DNA of 64,000 nucleotides from Roseiarcus sp963758335 (GTDB lineage Bacteria; Pseudomonadota; Alphaproteobacteria; Rhizobiales; Beijerinckiaceae): contig CAVWVF010000001.1 in the NCBI GenBank assembly GCA_963758335.1, forward strand, positions 744,001 through 808,000. The letters run 5' to 3'. This document shows, one piece after another, positions 54,266 to 63,756 of the stretch (position 1 is the stretch's first letter; the number at the start of each line of letters is the position of its first letter). The position numbers were made by a program, and so were the translations under genes. The notes under the pieces are model-generated. The model was not told where the DNA came from. It worked only from the letters and a program-made list of their open reading frames with translations, and did not search any database.

Positions 54266-54584
54266 GGAGGGGTTCGAATCCGACATCTACATCAAGTGGC
54301 GCGTCGAGGGCACAGACGGGCTTGCGGACGGGACAATCGGCTGGCCCGACTATCCAAAAGGCAGTCCGAGCACGCTTCGGTATTCCTGCCGCGCAACCAA
54401 TGGCAAATGGGTTCGGCCGAGCTGGACGTCCCGCTGGTTCCCGCAAGCGTTCAAGGGCGTGATGGAGCAGCTGCAATATGCAGTGAAAACGGGCGCCGAG
54501 CCGGAGCTTAGCGCATCCGACAATCTAAAGACAATGGCCCTGATCGAAGCTGCATATCGATCCTGGACGAGACGCGATCTGTGA
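54266..54584 (+). pseudogene. Gfo/Idh/MocA oxidoreductase, C-terminal remnant
   Basis: GFESDIYIKWRVEGTDGLAD, GTIGWPDYPKGSPSTLRYSC and PELSASDNLKTMALIEAAYR, a C-terminal domain of the inositol/glucose-fructose oxidoreductase family. No NAD-binding domain remains. Head-to-head with the binding-protein remnant, so the genes between them were deleted. Confidence 0.78.
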
Positions 54585-54631
54585 AGCTGGCCGAATTCGG
54601 CGTCTAAGATGACCACGAGGAGGAGAGGAAA

Positions 54632-55527
54632 ATGATGCAAACCGGCATATTCACCGGCTATTTTCCCTATGACTTGAAGGAAACGGCGGATCGGATCCGG
54701 CGGCTCAACTTCAACACCGTCCAGCTCGACCTCACGTTCAAGGATCTGGATCTGTCGACCGAGGCGATCACAAAGGAAAAGTGCCGGACGATCGGCCAGG
54801 TCTTCCGCGATAACAACCTGCCGATCTGCTGCATATCCGGCTACACGAATATCGTTCACGCAAGCGGCGGCTCGAGCATCTCAAGAGCATTATTCGCCAC
54901 GCGCGCGACCTCGGCTCACCCTATGTCATTTCGGAAACGGGCACCTTCGCGACCGACAGCGACTGGGTCCACCACCCCAAGAACAAGAGCGAGGAAGGGT
55001 TCGCGGACTGCGTCGAGGTCATCCGCGATCTTGTCCAAACCGCCTATGATCACGGCGCGGTGTTCCTGCTCGAGACCTACGTCAACAACGTCGTCGGCTC
55101 CGTCAACGAAACTCTGCGCATGTTTTCGGAAATCAATCATAGCTCGCTGGGGCTGTTGATGGACCCGACGAATTATTTCGAAGCCCATAACATCGGCGAG
55201 ATGGACGCGGAGCTGAACCGGGTGTTCAACGCTTTGGCGGACAGGATCAAGATCGCTCACGCGAAGGATGTGAAACTCGCCGGAGCGGACAAGTCCGAAA
55301 AACACGCCCGGCTTTTCGAAGGGGCCGCGGAGAGCCACACGTTCCGGGGCGTTGGACAGATCGAACTGCCGGCGCCGGGCCTCGGGTCGTTGAACTACGA
55401 TCTCTATCTGCGGCGTCTGGCTGAACACCACCCGAATATCCCGATCATCATCGAGCATCTCGACGAGAACGATGTGCCGCGCGCCAAGACTTTCCTCGAC
55501 GGCAAATTGCGCGGGTTGGGGCTTTGA
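54632..55527 (+). pseudogene. sugar phosphate isomerase/epimerase, frameshifted
   Basis: TIM-barrel protein, about 298 residues when joined. Frame 1: MMQTGIFTGYFPYDLKETAD, LNFNTVQLDLTFKDLDLSTE and LPICCISGYTNIVH. After a small loss near 54865, frame 2: LEHLKSIIRHARDLGSPYVI, SETGTF, FLLETYVNNVVGSVNETLRM, LLMDPTNYFEAHNI and IIIEHLDENDVPRAKTFL. Metal-ligand E, D and H positions are kept. It starts after AGGAGGAGAGG. Confidence 0.85.
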
Positions 55528-55687
55528 GCTCGATTTGAACCGGGTGTCGCGCGGCGGCCTCGCCGCCTGCGCGCTTCATCGGCGCCGGGAGCCTTTCGCT
55601 CGCCTCGGACGCCCCGGGCCGGCGATCCGACAAGCTTTCGGCCCCTCAGAAGAATCGCTGGAGCCTTGTGAAATTTGACGGGGATCG

Positions 55688-55905
55688 GCGAGCGGAAGTC
55701 CCCTGCCGAAACTTCCGACAAATTCCCTGCTCTCGCGGTTCCCGCGAAAGAATTTCCCTGCTCGGCGACAAAAATTCCCTGCTCCGGCGCGTAGGAAATT
55801 TTTCCGCAAGACCTTGGAATCCAACCCCCTTTTGGATATTGATTTTCCAAAGATCGGCCGAAAAGGAAAAATACCCTGCTCTTTTGCCTGCAACCAGGGA
55901 ATTCG
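55688..55905. repeat. ACAGGGAATT-type repeat cluster 3
   Basis: Mostly minus-strand copies: AAATTCCCTGCTC (55729), AATTTCCCTGCTCG (55753), AAATTCCCTGCTCC (55773), TACCCTGCTC (55871), and a plus-strand ACCAGGGAATTCGG (55894). Spacing 20-27 bp in the first block. No ORF; fills the gap between the epimerase and the VIT gene. Confidence 0.78.
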
Positions 55906-56009
55906 GTCCGCCGCAAGGGCCCGATCCATCGCAGCGCAAACCGCCCTGGTCATTCGTCGTGTCGCCGTGTTAGGCGACCGCGCGACGGCGCTTACGAGGG
56001 GGCTGCGTC

Positions 56010-56699
56010 ATGCCCGCAGCGGAGTATCATTTCGTCCATCGTGGCCAGTGGCTGCGCGCCGCGGTGCTGGGGGCGAATGACGGCATCATTTCGACGGCGA
56101 GTCTGATCGTCGGCGTCGCCGCGGCATCCGCGGGGCGGAACGAAATCCTGACCGCCGCCTTAGCCGGGCTGACCGCCGGCGCGATGTCGATGGCGGCCGG
56201 CGAATATGTCTCCGTCAGCTCCCAGGCCGATTCCGAGGCCGCCGACATCGAGCGCGAAAAGCGCGGCCTCGAGGAAAGGCCGTCGTTGGAGCTGCAAGAA
56301 CTGACGCAAATCTACGTCGACCGCGGCCTGACCCCTGCGCTTGCCCGCGAGGTCGCCGAGCAGTTGATGGCGAGGGACGCGCTCAGCGCCCATGCGCGCG
56401 ACGAGCTCGGCTTCGCCGAAGGCGCGGCCGCCAATCCGGTTCTCGCCGCCGGCGCTTCCGCCGCGGCGTTCGGCCTCGGCGCCGCGCTGCCGACGATCGC
56501 CGCCTTTCTCGCGCCGCGGGAAACCATCGTCGCCGCCGCGTCGGCCGCGGCGCTCGTCTTTCTCGCCGTGCTGGGCGCGCTTGGCGCCTGGATGGGCGGG
56601 GCTCCCGTGCTCAAGCCGGCCGTGCGGGTCGCCTTCTGGGGAGCCTTCGCCATGGCCGTGACGGCGGGCATTGGCGCGCTGGTCGGCAAGGCCGTGTAG
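56010..56699 (+). CDS. VIT1/CCC1 family transporter
   Basis: 229 residues. HRGQWLRAAVLGANDGIIST, ASLIVGVAAASAGRNEILTA, GLTAGAMSMAAGEYVSVSSQ and DSEAADIEREK form the conserved first two helices and the cytosolic metal-binding region of vacuolar iron transporter homologues. Three more helices follow (AFGLGAALPTIAAFL, AASAAALVFLAVLGALGAWM, AFAMAVTAGIGALVGKAV). Exports Fe or Mn across the inner membrane. Complete. Confidence 0.93.
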   Translation: MPAAEYHFVHRGQWLRAAVLGANDGIISTASLIVGVAAASAGRNEILTAALAGLTAGAMSMAAGEYVSVSSQADSEAADIEREKRGLEERPSLELQELTQIYVDRGLTPALAREVAEQLMARDALSAHARDELGFAEGAAANPVLAAGASAAAFGLGAALPTIAAFLAPRETIVAAASAAALVFLAVLGALGAWMGGAPVLKPAVRVAFWGAFAMAVTAGIGALVGKAV

Positions 56700-56758
56700 G
56701 AACGCGACTGGTTGCGGCCCGCGATGCGACAAGCGCGGTCGGCGCGAAAACCGCGCGT

Positions 56759-57430
56759 CTACCCCGCGACGCGCCCGTCGGCGATGCGGATTGCCCGTCC
56801 TGCGGTTCTCGCCAAGGCCTCGTCATGAGTGACGACGATGACCGTGCGGCCGTCGTCGGCTAGGCGGCGGAAGATCGAAAACACGGCCGCGCCGTTCTTC
56901 GAATCGAGCGCGCCGGTCGGCTCGTCGGCGAGCAAGAATTCAGGATCGTTGGCGAGCGCGCGGGCGATCGCCGCGCGCCGTCGTTGGCCGCCCGACAGCT
57001 CGCCTGGAAACTTTCGCGCCTCGGACCCGATGCCGAGAGAGACGAGCAGATCGTCCACCCGCCACCGCATCGCCGCCGCGCCGAGGCGCCCGAGCTGGCG
57101 CATCGGCAGCATCACGTTGTCGATCACGCTGAGTTCCGGGAGCAGGAAATGAAACTGGAAGACGAAGCCGAAGCGCTCGAGCCGCATTTTCGCGCGGGCT
57201 TCGTTTCCCAAATTCCGCGTCGAGCCGCCATTGACCAGGACGTCCCCGGGAGACGGCGGGTCGAGCAGGCCGAGCAGATACGAAAGCGACGACTTGCCGG
57301 ACCCTGACGGGCCGGTGATCACGGTAAAGCTCTGTGCCTCGAAGCCGGCGTCGACGTCGGCGACCAGGGTCGTCGGCTGCGGCCCCGGAAGGATCCGTGT
57401 GAGCGCGCGGGCTTCGAGCGCGAGAGTCAT
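56759..57430 (-). CDS. ABC transporter ATP-binding protein (MacB/LolD type)
   Basis: 223 residues from ATG at 57430. Walker A ITGPSGSGKSSLSYLLGLLD, Q-loop FGFVFQFHFLLPELSVIDNV, signature ELSGGQRRRAAIARALANDP, Walker B FLLADEPTGALDS, and H-loop VIVVTHDEALARTAGRAIRI. The FVFQFH...LPELSVIDNVMLP form is that of the LolCDE/MacB group. Start overlaps the permease stop by four bases (ATGA). Confidence 0.94.
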   Translation of the reverse strand: MTLALEARALTRILPGPQPTTLVADVDAGFEAQSFTVITGPSGSGKSSLSYLLGLLDPPSPGDVLVNGGSTRNLGNEARAKMRLERFGFVFQFHFLLPELSVIDNVMLPMRQLGRLGAAAMRWRVDDLLVSLGIGSEARKFPGELSGGQRRRAAIARALANDPEFLLADEPTGALDSKNGAAVFSIFRRLADDGRTVIVVTHDEALARTAGRAIRIADGRVAG

Positions 57431-58669
57431 GCGGCCCCGCGGATGATCGACAGCGGATCGGCCCGGGCGGCCCTTCGCGCCGGAAGCCATGCCGCTCCGA
57501 CCGCCGAAAGAAGCGCGATCACGCTGGCGGCGGCGAACAGGAGCGGCGTCAGCCTGACCGGGAGCCTGTCGGCGGCGTTGCCGGTCGCGGCGCCGGGACC
57601 ATATGCAGCAGCGCTCCGAGCCCCCAGCCGGCGAGCCAGCCGAGCATCATGCCGGCGACCCCGACGACGATCCCCTCGATGACGAAGATCGCCACCACGC
57701 TGGCGCCCGGCATGCCGATCGAGCGCATGATCGCGATGTCGCGCGCTTTCTCCAGCACGATGGTCGAGATGACGTTGAAGATGCCGAAGCCGGCGACCAC
57801 CAGGATCGACGTAGTGGTCAGATAGATGATCTTGTCCTGCAGCGAGAAAACGTCCAGCAGGCGGGGGTAGGTTTCCTCCCATGGGGCGCTCTTGAACCCC
57901 CAGCGCCGCTCGATCGCCTGGGCGAGCGGGATCGAGCGTGCGATGTCGGCGAGCCGGACGTGGATCTCGTTGACGACCCGGGGCCGGTTCTGCATCGCCT
58001 GCTGCCGGGCGAGCGGCACGATCCCCCAATTCTGGTCCTCGGCGTCGATGCCGGTGTGGAACACGCCGACAACCCGGAGGGTGGTTTGCGTGCCTGCGGT
58101 CGTCACGGCGGTGAGGCTGTCGCCGAGACCGCCGCCCATCTTGTCGGCCAGCTGCCGGCCGATGACGAGGCCGTCCGGGTTGGAGGCGAGCGCCTCGAAG
58201 CTGCCCTCGACCATGTCGTGAACGATGTCGGTCACGCGCACTTCGCGAGGGGCGTCGACGCCAATGCCGGTCACGGAATAGTCGCGCCCGGCGTGCCGCA
58301 AGATGACCTGACCGATGAGCGAGGGCGCCGCCGCGACCCCGTCCATCGCGTTGAGCGCATCGACGATCGCGGCGGCGCCCGCAATGCCTCGGACAGGATC
58401 GCGGGGCAACACGCGACGGATCTCGACCGCCCCCTCGGGATGAAGCGTCGTCAACGGCTGCGGCGCCGCCTGACGAATCTCGTCGGTGATGACGATATGC
58501 GGATTGGTGTCGACGAGCTGAGACAGAAAGTAGTGGTGAAAGCCGTTCATCATGCCGCCGATGCCGATGAAGATCGCGACCCCGAGCAGACGCCGCCGAT
58601 CGACACGCTGGTCTGGCGCTTGCGCGCCCGGAGATGGGCGAAGGCGATGGCGAGAGGCAACGGCGTCAT
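57427..58669 (-). pseudogene. ABC transporter permease (FtsX/MacB-like), frameshifted at both ends
   Basis: ATG at 58669 gives MTPLPLAIAFAHLRARKRQT, but the frame slips near 58585, where GVAIFIGIGGMMNGFHHYFL continues in another frame. The middle is clean: periplasmic MacB-PCD region, then TTTSILVVAGFGIFNVISTI, VLEKARDIAIMRSIGMPGAS and GIVVGVAGMMLGWLAGWGLG. A second slip near 57595 precedes LTPLLFAAASVIALLSAVGA and the end AARADPLSIIRGAA. About 410 residues if repaired. Confidence 0.85.
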
Positions 58670-59802
58670 GGCGAAACACGGACGGCCTGCCCGTCCCGGA
58701 GACGGCCGGTCGGGTCGGCGACGACCTTGTCGCCATCCTTCAATCCGGCGACGATTTCGATCTTCGCCGCTCCAATCGCTCCGGTCCTGACGTCGGCGCG
58801 CCGCGCGCGGCCGCCGTCGACCACGAATACGAAAGGCGGGCCCGGCCGGCCGCCCTGCGACGGTCCGTGGACGATTGCGAGAGACGGCAGGAGCAGCGCG
58901 TCCGGCTTCTCATGGATGACGACATCGACGTCGACCGTCATTCCGATCATCAGCTTGGTGTCCGTTGGCAGATCCGCTTCGACCCGGAAGGTGGGCGAGC
59001 TCGCGTCGCCCTGGCGTCGGATATTGGTCACCTTCGCCTCGAACGTCTCGTCGGGAAAGCCGTCGGCGCGCGCCGCCAGCGGCGCGCCGAGCCTGACGCC
59101 TGCGATGTCGCGCTCGTCGACATCGGCGGCGATGCGTTTGCGCAAGGTCGACGCGATCTCGAACATGACCGCGTTGGCCGCGACCGTCTCGCCGGGCTCG
59201 ACGTTGCGCTTCATCACCGTGCCGGAGAGCGGCGAAAGCACGGTGTAATCCTCGAGCTGCCGGGCGAACAGGTCGACCGCGGCGACGGCCTGATCGCGCT
59301 CCTGCTGCGCGCGCTCGAGGGTTTGAACCGCGAGGACGCCGCGGTTCATCAAGGTCTGGTCGCGGGCGATCTCCGCCTCGGCCATGGTCAGGCGAGCCTT
59401 GGCGTCCCGCGGCCGGGCACGCGGCTGGCTGTCGTCGAGCCGCGCGACCACGTCGCCCTTGCGCACTTCGTCGCCCTCGTCGACCCTCAGTTCGGTCACC
59501 CGGCCTGCGACCGTCGCCCCGAACCGGGCGTAGTCGATGGCCTCGATGACCCCCGTCGCATAGACGGCCTCGATGGCCGGCCCCCGCGACGGGCTAATGA
59601 GCGTCACCACGGGCGGCTCGAGGAGGACGCGCCATGCGCCGAACCCGAGCGCCGCGACGACCGGAACGGCGATCGCTACGGCGACGAGCCGCATCCGTCT
59701 GCGCCGAACACCCGCGTTCGCCTGCGGCGCGAGAGCCGGCAATTGCGGTCGAGCAGGCCGGACGACGCTCAGCTCTCCCGTTGCGCGCGATTCTGTTTTC
59801 AT
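58666..59802 (-). CDS. periplasmic adaptor subunit of efflux/ABC exporter (HlyD family)
   Basis: 378 residues. One N-terminal membrane anchor (RLVAVAIAVPVVAALGFGAW), lipoyl half-motifs YARFGATVAGRVTELRVDEG and YTVLSPLSGTVMKRNVEPGE, an alpha-hairpin between them (RLTMAEAEIARDQTLMNRGV), and beta-barrel and membrane-proximal domains to the end. Its stop overlaps the permease start (ATGA), so adaptor, permease and ATPase are one operon of MacAB type. Intact. Confidence 0.92.
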   Translation of the reverse strand: MKTESRATGELSVVRPARPQLPALAPQANAGVRRRRMRLVAVAIAVPVVAALGFGAWRVLLEPPVVTLISPSRGPAIEAVYATGVIEAIDYARFGATVAGRVTELRVDEGDEVRKGDVVARLDDSQPRARPRDAKARLTMAEAEIARDQTLMNRGVLAVQTLERAQQERDQAVAAVDLFARQLEDYTVLSPLSGTVMKRNVEPGETVAANAVMFEIASTLRKRIAADVDERDIAGVRLGAPLAARADGFPDETFEAKVTNIRRQGDASSPTFRVEADLPTDTKLMIGMTVDVDVVIHEKPDALLLPSLAIVHGPSQGGRPGPPFVFVVDGGRARRADVRTGAIGAAKIEIVAGLKDGDKVVADPTGRLRDGQAVRVSP

Positions 59803-59985
59803 CGTTCTCCCGCCGCTTCAGCGAATGAAACCTGTCTACATCACCCGGCGCAAAGAGGTTTGCGTTGGGTCAAAGCAGGGCGGCGGCAAGTCGCGGCGGC
59901 GATTCCGCAAGACCGCCAGAACTTGAGCTTGCGGTCGTTCTCCTTTAGGAGTTCCAGGTTCGTGGCCGTCGGAACGGGAGACAAC

Positions 59986-61395
59986 ATGCCTTTTGGCGTT
60001 TGGTCGGTCGGGCGGCGCGCCGCATTCGGCTTCGGCGTCTCCCTCGCGCTCGGCGCCGGCGCAGCCCACGCGACGCCGTTCCTGGTCGCCGACGCCGACA
60101 GCGGACAGGTCTTGATCCAAAACGAGGCGACCGAGGCCTGGTATCCGGCTTCGCTCACCAAGCTGATGACCGTATACGTCGCGCTCGACGCCGTGCGCGC
60201 GGGCAAGCTGACGATGGACACGCCGCTCGTCATGTCGGCGCGGGCTGCACGGATGCAGCCGTCGAAAATGGGCTTTCGCCCAGGCACTGAGGTGACCCTC
60301 GACAACGCGCTGAAAATGCTGATGGTGAAATCCCCGAACGACGTTGCGGTCATGATCGCCGAAGGCGTCTCCGGCTCGGTCGAGGCTTTCGCCGACGACA
60401 TGAACGCGGCGGCGCAACGCCTGGGCCTGCGGGAATCGCATTTCGTCAATCCGAACGGACTGCACAGCCCCGACCACGTGTCCTCGGCGCGCGACATGGC
60501 GATGATCGCCCGCGCGCTGTTGCACGAGTTTCCCGACCATGCGGATCTTTACGGGATTGGAGCGTTGCAGCTCAACAGGCAGATCATCACCAACCACAAC
60601 GGCCTTCTCGGGCGCTATCCCGGCGCCGACGGCATGAAGACGGGCTTCACCTGCCCGGCCGGGTTCAACGTCGTGGCGACCGCCAATCATTCCGGCAGGC
60701 GCCTCATCGTGGTGGTGCTCGGCGCGCCGTCGGCGAAGCTGCGCACCCAGGAGGCCGCCGACCTGTTCGACCGAGGCTTCGCCATGAGCGGCGGGCTTGG
60801 CACGCTCGATTCGCTACCTCCCGCCGGCGGCGGTCCCAAGAACATGCGCGCCGACGTCTGCCTGCACCGGAACGCCGCGGCGATCGCCGCAGCAGAGGAA
60901 GAAGTGGCCGAAGCCGTCCAGACTTCGTCTCAGGGCCGCGGCTCGGTCGTCGCGGCGGTCGCGAGCGGCGCGCCCTACCATACGGAACTCTCCGACGATC
61001 GTCCGCATTTTGACCCGATTCCAGTGTTCATCGGTCCCGTTGCAGGATGGAAGGGTCCGGTCCTCGGAGCGAGGCCCGCGGGCGCTGCGACCGCGGCCCT
61101 GCCGGCCGACGCCAAAGCCTATTCCGCCGAGAAGGCCAACGCCGTCGACGAGCAGGCTTCACCGAGCGGAGAGCCGAGCGCGCCCACGGTTCTTAAGGGA
61201 GCGGTTCGAACCCCGCTTTTGACGAGGCATCACCCGAAAGCGATGAAGCATGTCGTTGCGAGCCATGTCGTTGCGAGCAAGGCGCCGGAGGAACCGGCCA
61301 CCAAGCCTGCGGCCGGCGCCAAGACCGGCAAGGGCGCGAAGGCCGCAAAGGCCAAGAGCGTGGAGCAGAAGCCGAAGGCCGGCTCGAGCAACTGA
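59986..61395 (+). CDS. D-alanyl-D-alanine carboxypeptidase (class A low-MW PBP)
   Basis: 469 residues from ATG at 59986 with signal peptide (RRAAFGFGVSLALGAGAAHA). Penicillin-binding motifs in order: WYPASLTKLMTVY (SxxK), VKSPNDVAVMIAEG (SxN) and GMKTGFTCPAGFNV (KTG). An Ala/Lys/Pro-rich C-terminal tail of about 130 residues (KTGKGAKAAKAKSVEQKPKA) replaces the usual PBP5 domain or membrane anchor; it may bind the cell wall. Removes the terminal D-Ala of peptidoglycan stem peptides. Confidence 0.93.
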   Translation: MPFGVWSVGRRAAFGFGVSLALGAGAAHATPFLVADADSGQVLIQNEATEAWYPASLTKLMTVYVALDAVRAGKLTMDTPLVMSARAARMQPSKMGFRPGTEVTLDNALKMLMVKSPNDVAVMIAEGVSGSVEAFADDMNAAAQRLGLRESHFVNPNGLHSPDHVSSARDMAMIARALLHEFPDHADLYGIGALQLNRQIITNHNGLLGRYPGADGMKTGFTCPAGFNVVATANHSGRRLIVVVLGAPSAKLRTQEAADLFDRGFAMSGGLGTLDSLPPAGGGPKNMRADVCLHRNAAAIAAAEEEVAEAVQTSSQGRGSVVAAVASGAPYHTELSDDRPHFDPIPVFIGPVAGWKGPVLGARPAGAATAALPADAKAYSAEKANAVDEQASPSGEPSAPTVLKGAVRTPLLTRHHPKAMKHVVASHVVASKAPEEPATKPAAGAKTGKGAKAAKAKSVEQKPKAGSSN

Positions 61396-61647
61396 CGCCG
61401 TCGCAGAGGACTTGCGGGGGAAAGGACTAAGGCCTATTCATGATATCCTGCTTCAAACGTTCGCTCATCCACGACGTTCATAATTGTTTTGCGTAATGCC
61501 TTAGTTTGGCCGGGTTCCGGACAATAGCGCGCCGTAAGCGGACGGCATGTTACGGTGGTGCCGCGCGAGATCGGTTCGCGGTTTGCTCGGTTTTCTTGCC
61601 CCCCAGCCCCCGAGCGCCAGGTCGGACCGAAGACATCTTGCGAGGCT

Positions 61648-61690
61648 AGCGGATCGGCGGGCCCCCTCCCAGCCGATCCGCTCTTTTTTT
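61648..61690 (+). terminator. strong intrinsic terminator with C-rich loop
   Basis: AGCGGATCGGC (61648-61658) pairs perfectly with GCCGATCCGCT (61672-61682), loop GGGCCCCCTCCCA, followed by a run of seven T. It is 250 bp beyond the carboxypeptidase stop, so it may end a small RNA located between 61500 and 61690. The CCCCCTCCC loop is complementary to Shine-Dalgarno sequences. Confidence 0.85.
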
Positions 61691-61747
61691 GCCTGTTTCC
61701 CCCAACTCCGGCCGCGGCCGTCCTCTTGCGAGAACGGCGCCGCTGAC

Positions 61748-61765
61748 CTGTCACGCCTGCGTCAC
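61748..61765 (+). promoter_or_regulatory. Pho-box-like direct repeat upstream of btaA
   Basis: CTGTCAC-GCCT-GCGTCAC: two 7-base repeats separated by four bases, agreeing well with the PhoB consensus CTGTCAT-N4-CTGTCAT. It lies 51 bp before the btaA start. Phosphate control is expected because betaine lipids replace phospholipids when phosphate is scarce. Confidence 0.65.
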
Positions 61766-61815
61766 GCAACTCATCTAGCGCGCTCGAAATCCAAATCGAA
61801 GGATGGAGGCGAGAC

Positions 61816-63063
61816 TTGGCGCACTCGACGAAGGCGGTGCGGAAGGCGGCCGACGCCTCCCTCAAGGCGGCCGTGCATCGCGCCAAGCCCCTGTCGCGGG
61901 CCGGCGTGCTCGAACGAATGTTCACTTTCGCCTTCTCGAAGCTCGTTTATCCCCAGATCTGGGAAGATCCGGTCGTCGACATGAAGGCGCTCGAGATCGG
62001 GCCAGGGCATGAGGTGGTCGCCATCGCTTCCGGCGGATGCAACGTGCTTTCGTATCTCACCGCCGATCCCGCGCGGGTCACCGCGGTCGACCTCAATGGA
62101 GCGCACATCGCGCTCGGCATGCTCAAGATTTGCGCGCTGCAGAACCTGCCAGATTATCAGACGTTTTTCCGCTTCTTCGGCCGCGCCGACGCCCGCGCCA
62201 ACGTCAGCATATACGACCAGCGCCTGCGCGCCAGGCTCGACCCGGCCACACGCGCCTATTGGGACAAGCGCCGGGCGTTCGGCCGCCGGCGCATCGGCGT
62301 CTTCGCCCGCAACTTTTATCGCCACGGCCTGCTTGGACATTTCCTCGGCGCGGGCCACGCGCTCGCCCGCCTGCACGGGCTCGATCCCTCAGTCATTCTC
62401 GAGGCCAGGACGCTCGAGGAGCAGAGGGCGCTCTACGAGAAGCGACTCGCGCCGATCTTCAATAAGCCGCTCGTCCGTTGGATGATGAAGCAGCCGGCCT
62501 CGCTCTACGGCCTCGGCATTCCGCCTGCGCAATACAAGGCGCTCGCAGCCAACTCGCCGAGGGGCATCGGGGAGGTGCTCAGCCGGCGGGTCGAGCGGCT
62601 CGCTTGCGATTTCGCCGTCGCCGACAACTATTTCGCCTGGCAGGCGTTCGGCCGCCGCTACGCTCCGGGTCCGGAGCCGTCCCTGCCGCCGTATCTGCAG
62701 GAAGAGAATTTCGACGCTCTCCGCCGCCGGTCGGAGCGTGTCCGCTACGTGCAGCGTTCGCTGACCGAAACTTTGCGCGATTCGCCGGCGGCGAGCTTTG
62801 ACCGCTATGTCCTGCTCGACGCGCAGGACTGGATGACCGACGCCGATCTGACCTCGTTGTGGACCCAAATCACGCGCACGGCCCGGCCGCGCGCGCGCGT
62901 CATCTTCCGCACCGCCGCCGCCGACCGCCTGCTGCCCGGGCGGCTGCCAGACGACCTTTTGGGCCGCTGGCGCTATGAAGAGGGACACAGCCGCGAGCTC
63001 GGGCGGCAGGATCGGTCTTCCATCTACGGCGCTTTCCACCTTTGCATCTTGAAGGACGCATGA
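61816..63063 (+). CDS. btaA: SAM:diacylglycerol 3-amino-3-carboxypropyltransferase
   Basis: 415 residues; first step of the betaine lipid DGTS, making diacylglyceryl-homoserine. Landmarks: FAFSKLVYPQIWEDPVVDMK, ALEIGPGHEVVAIASGGCNV, ADPARVTAVDLNGAHIALGM and FVADNYFAWQ-like DFAVADNYFAWQAFGRRYAP, DRYVLLDAQDWMTDADLTSL. Start is TTG at 61816; a downstream ATG is not better. Stop overlaps btaB by ATGA. Together with btaB it forms the complete pathway. Confidence 0.94.
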   Translation: MAHSTKAVRKAADASLKAAVHRAKPLSRAGVLERMFTFAFSKLVYPQIWEDPVVDMKALEIGPGHEVVAIASGGCNVLSYLTADPARVTAVDLNGAHIALGMLKICALQNLPDYQTFFRFFGRADARANVSIYDQRLRARLDPATRAYWDKRRAFGRRRIGVFARNFYRHGLLGHFLGAGHALARLHGLDPSVILEARTLEEQRALYEKRLAPIFNKPLVRWMMKQPASLYGLGIPPAQYKALAANSPRGIGEVLSRRVERLACDFAVADNYFAWQAFGRRYAPGPEPSLPPYLQEENFDALRRRSERVRYVQRSLTETLRDSPAASFDRYVLLDAQDWMTDADLTSLWTQITRTARPRARVIFRTAAADRLLPGRLPDDLLGRWRYEEGHSRELGRQDRSSIYGAFHLCILKDA

Positions 63064-63716
63064 CGATGAGCGACGCCGCCCTGCTGATGGACAAGATGTA
63101 CCGGCGGCAGCGCTATATCTACGATCTGAGCCGCAAGTACTATCTGCTCGGCCGCGACGAGGCGATCGCCCGCTTGCGGCCTGCGCCCGGCGGCGGGGTG
63201 CTCGAAATCGGCTGCGGCACCGGGCGCAATCTCATCAAGGCGGCCCGCGCCTATCCGGAGGCGGGGTTTTACGGCCTCGACGTGTCGCGCGAGATGCTCG
63301 ACACCGCCGCGACTTCGATCGTGCGCGCCGGGCTCACGTCGCGGATCACGATCGCCGAGGCGGACGCCACGGCCTTCGATCCCCGGCCCGTGTTCGGCCG
63401 GGAGCGGTTCGAGCGCGTGATGATTTCCTATGCCCTGTCGATGATCCCGTCGTGGCGCGCCGCGGTCGCCCGTGCGCTCGACGTCGTCGCGGAGGGCGGA
63501 TCGCTCCACGTGGTCGATTTTGGCGACTGCGCCGGCTGGCCGAAACTGTTCAGGGCGGCCTTGCGCCGCTGGCTCGCCGCCTTCGACGTGACGCCACGCG
63601 AGGATCTCGTCGAGGTCCTCGCTGCCCTTTCTTCGGCCCGTGGCCTCGTCTCGACGACCGAGGATTGGCGGGGCGGTTACGCCACGCTCGCCGTCGTCCG
63701 GTCCGGTCGGCCCTAG
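63060..63716 (+). CDS. btaB: SAM-dependent N-methyltransferase of betaine lipid synthesis
   Basis: 218 residues from ATG at 63060. MDKMYRRQRYIYDLSRKYYL is the BtaB N-terminal signature, then GGGVLEIGCGTGRNLIKAAR (SAM loop), GFYGLDVSREMLDTAATSIV and GGSLHVVDFGDCAGWPKLFR. It trimethylates diacylglyceryl-homoserine to DGTS. Translationally coupled to btaA. Confidence 0.94.
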   Translation: MTMSDAALLMDKMYRRQRYIYDLSRKYYLLGRDEAIARLRPAPGGGVLEIGCGTGRNLIKAARAYPEAGFYGLDVSREMLDTAATSIVRAGLTSRITIAEADATAFDPRPVFGRERFERVMISYALSMIPSWRAAVARALDVVAEGGSLHVVDFGDCAGWPKLFRAALRRWLAAFDVTPREDLVEVLAALSSARGLVSTTEDWRGGYATLAVVRSGRP

Positions 63717-63756
63717 CCAATTGCTCGCCGACGCCCTACATTGCGAGCTTGCGGAG

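Noticed and set aside
54262..54275. GGGTTCGAATCC, resembling a tRNA T-loop
   Set aside because: No acceptor or anticodon stem pairs around it, and the bases are explained by two coding remnants that meet here.
52508..54511. 667-residue plus ORF over the ABC ATPase region
   Set aside because: Antisense to the RbsA-type gene; only its C-terminal end (from 54266) is real coding sequence, as a Gfo/Idh remnant.
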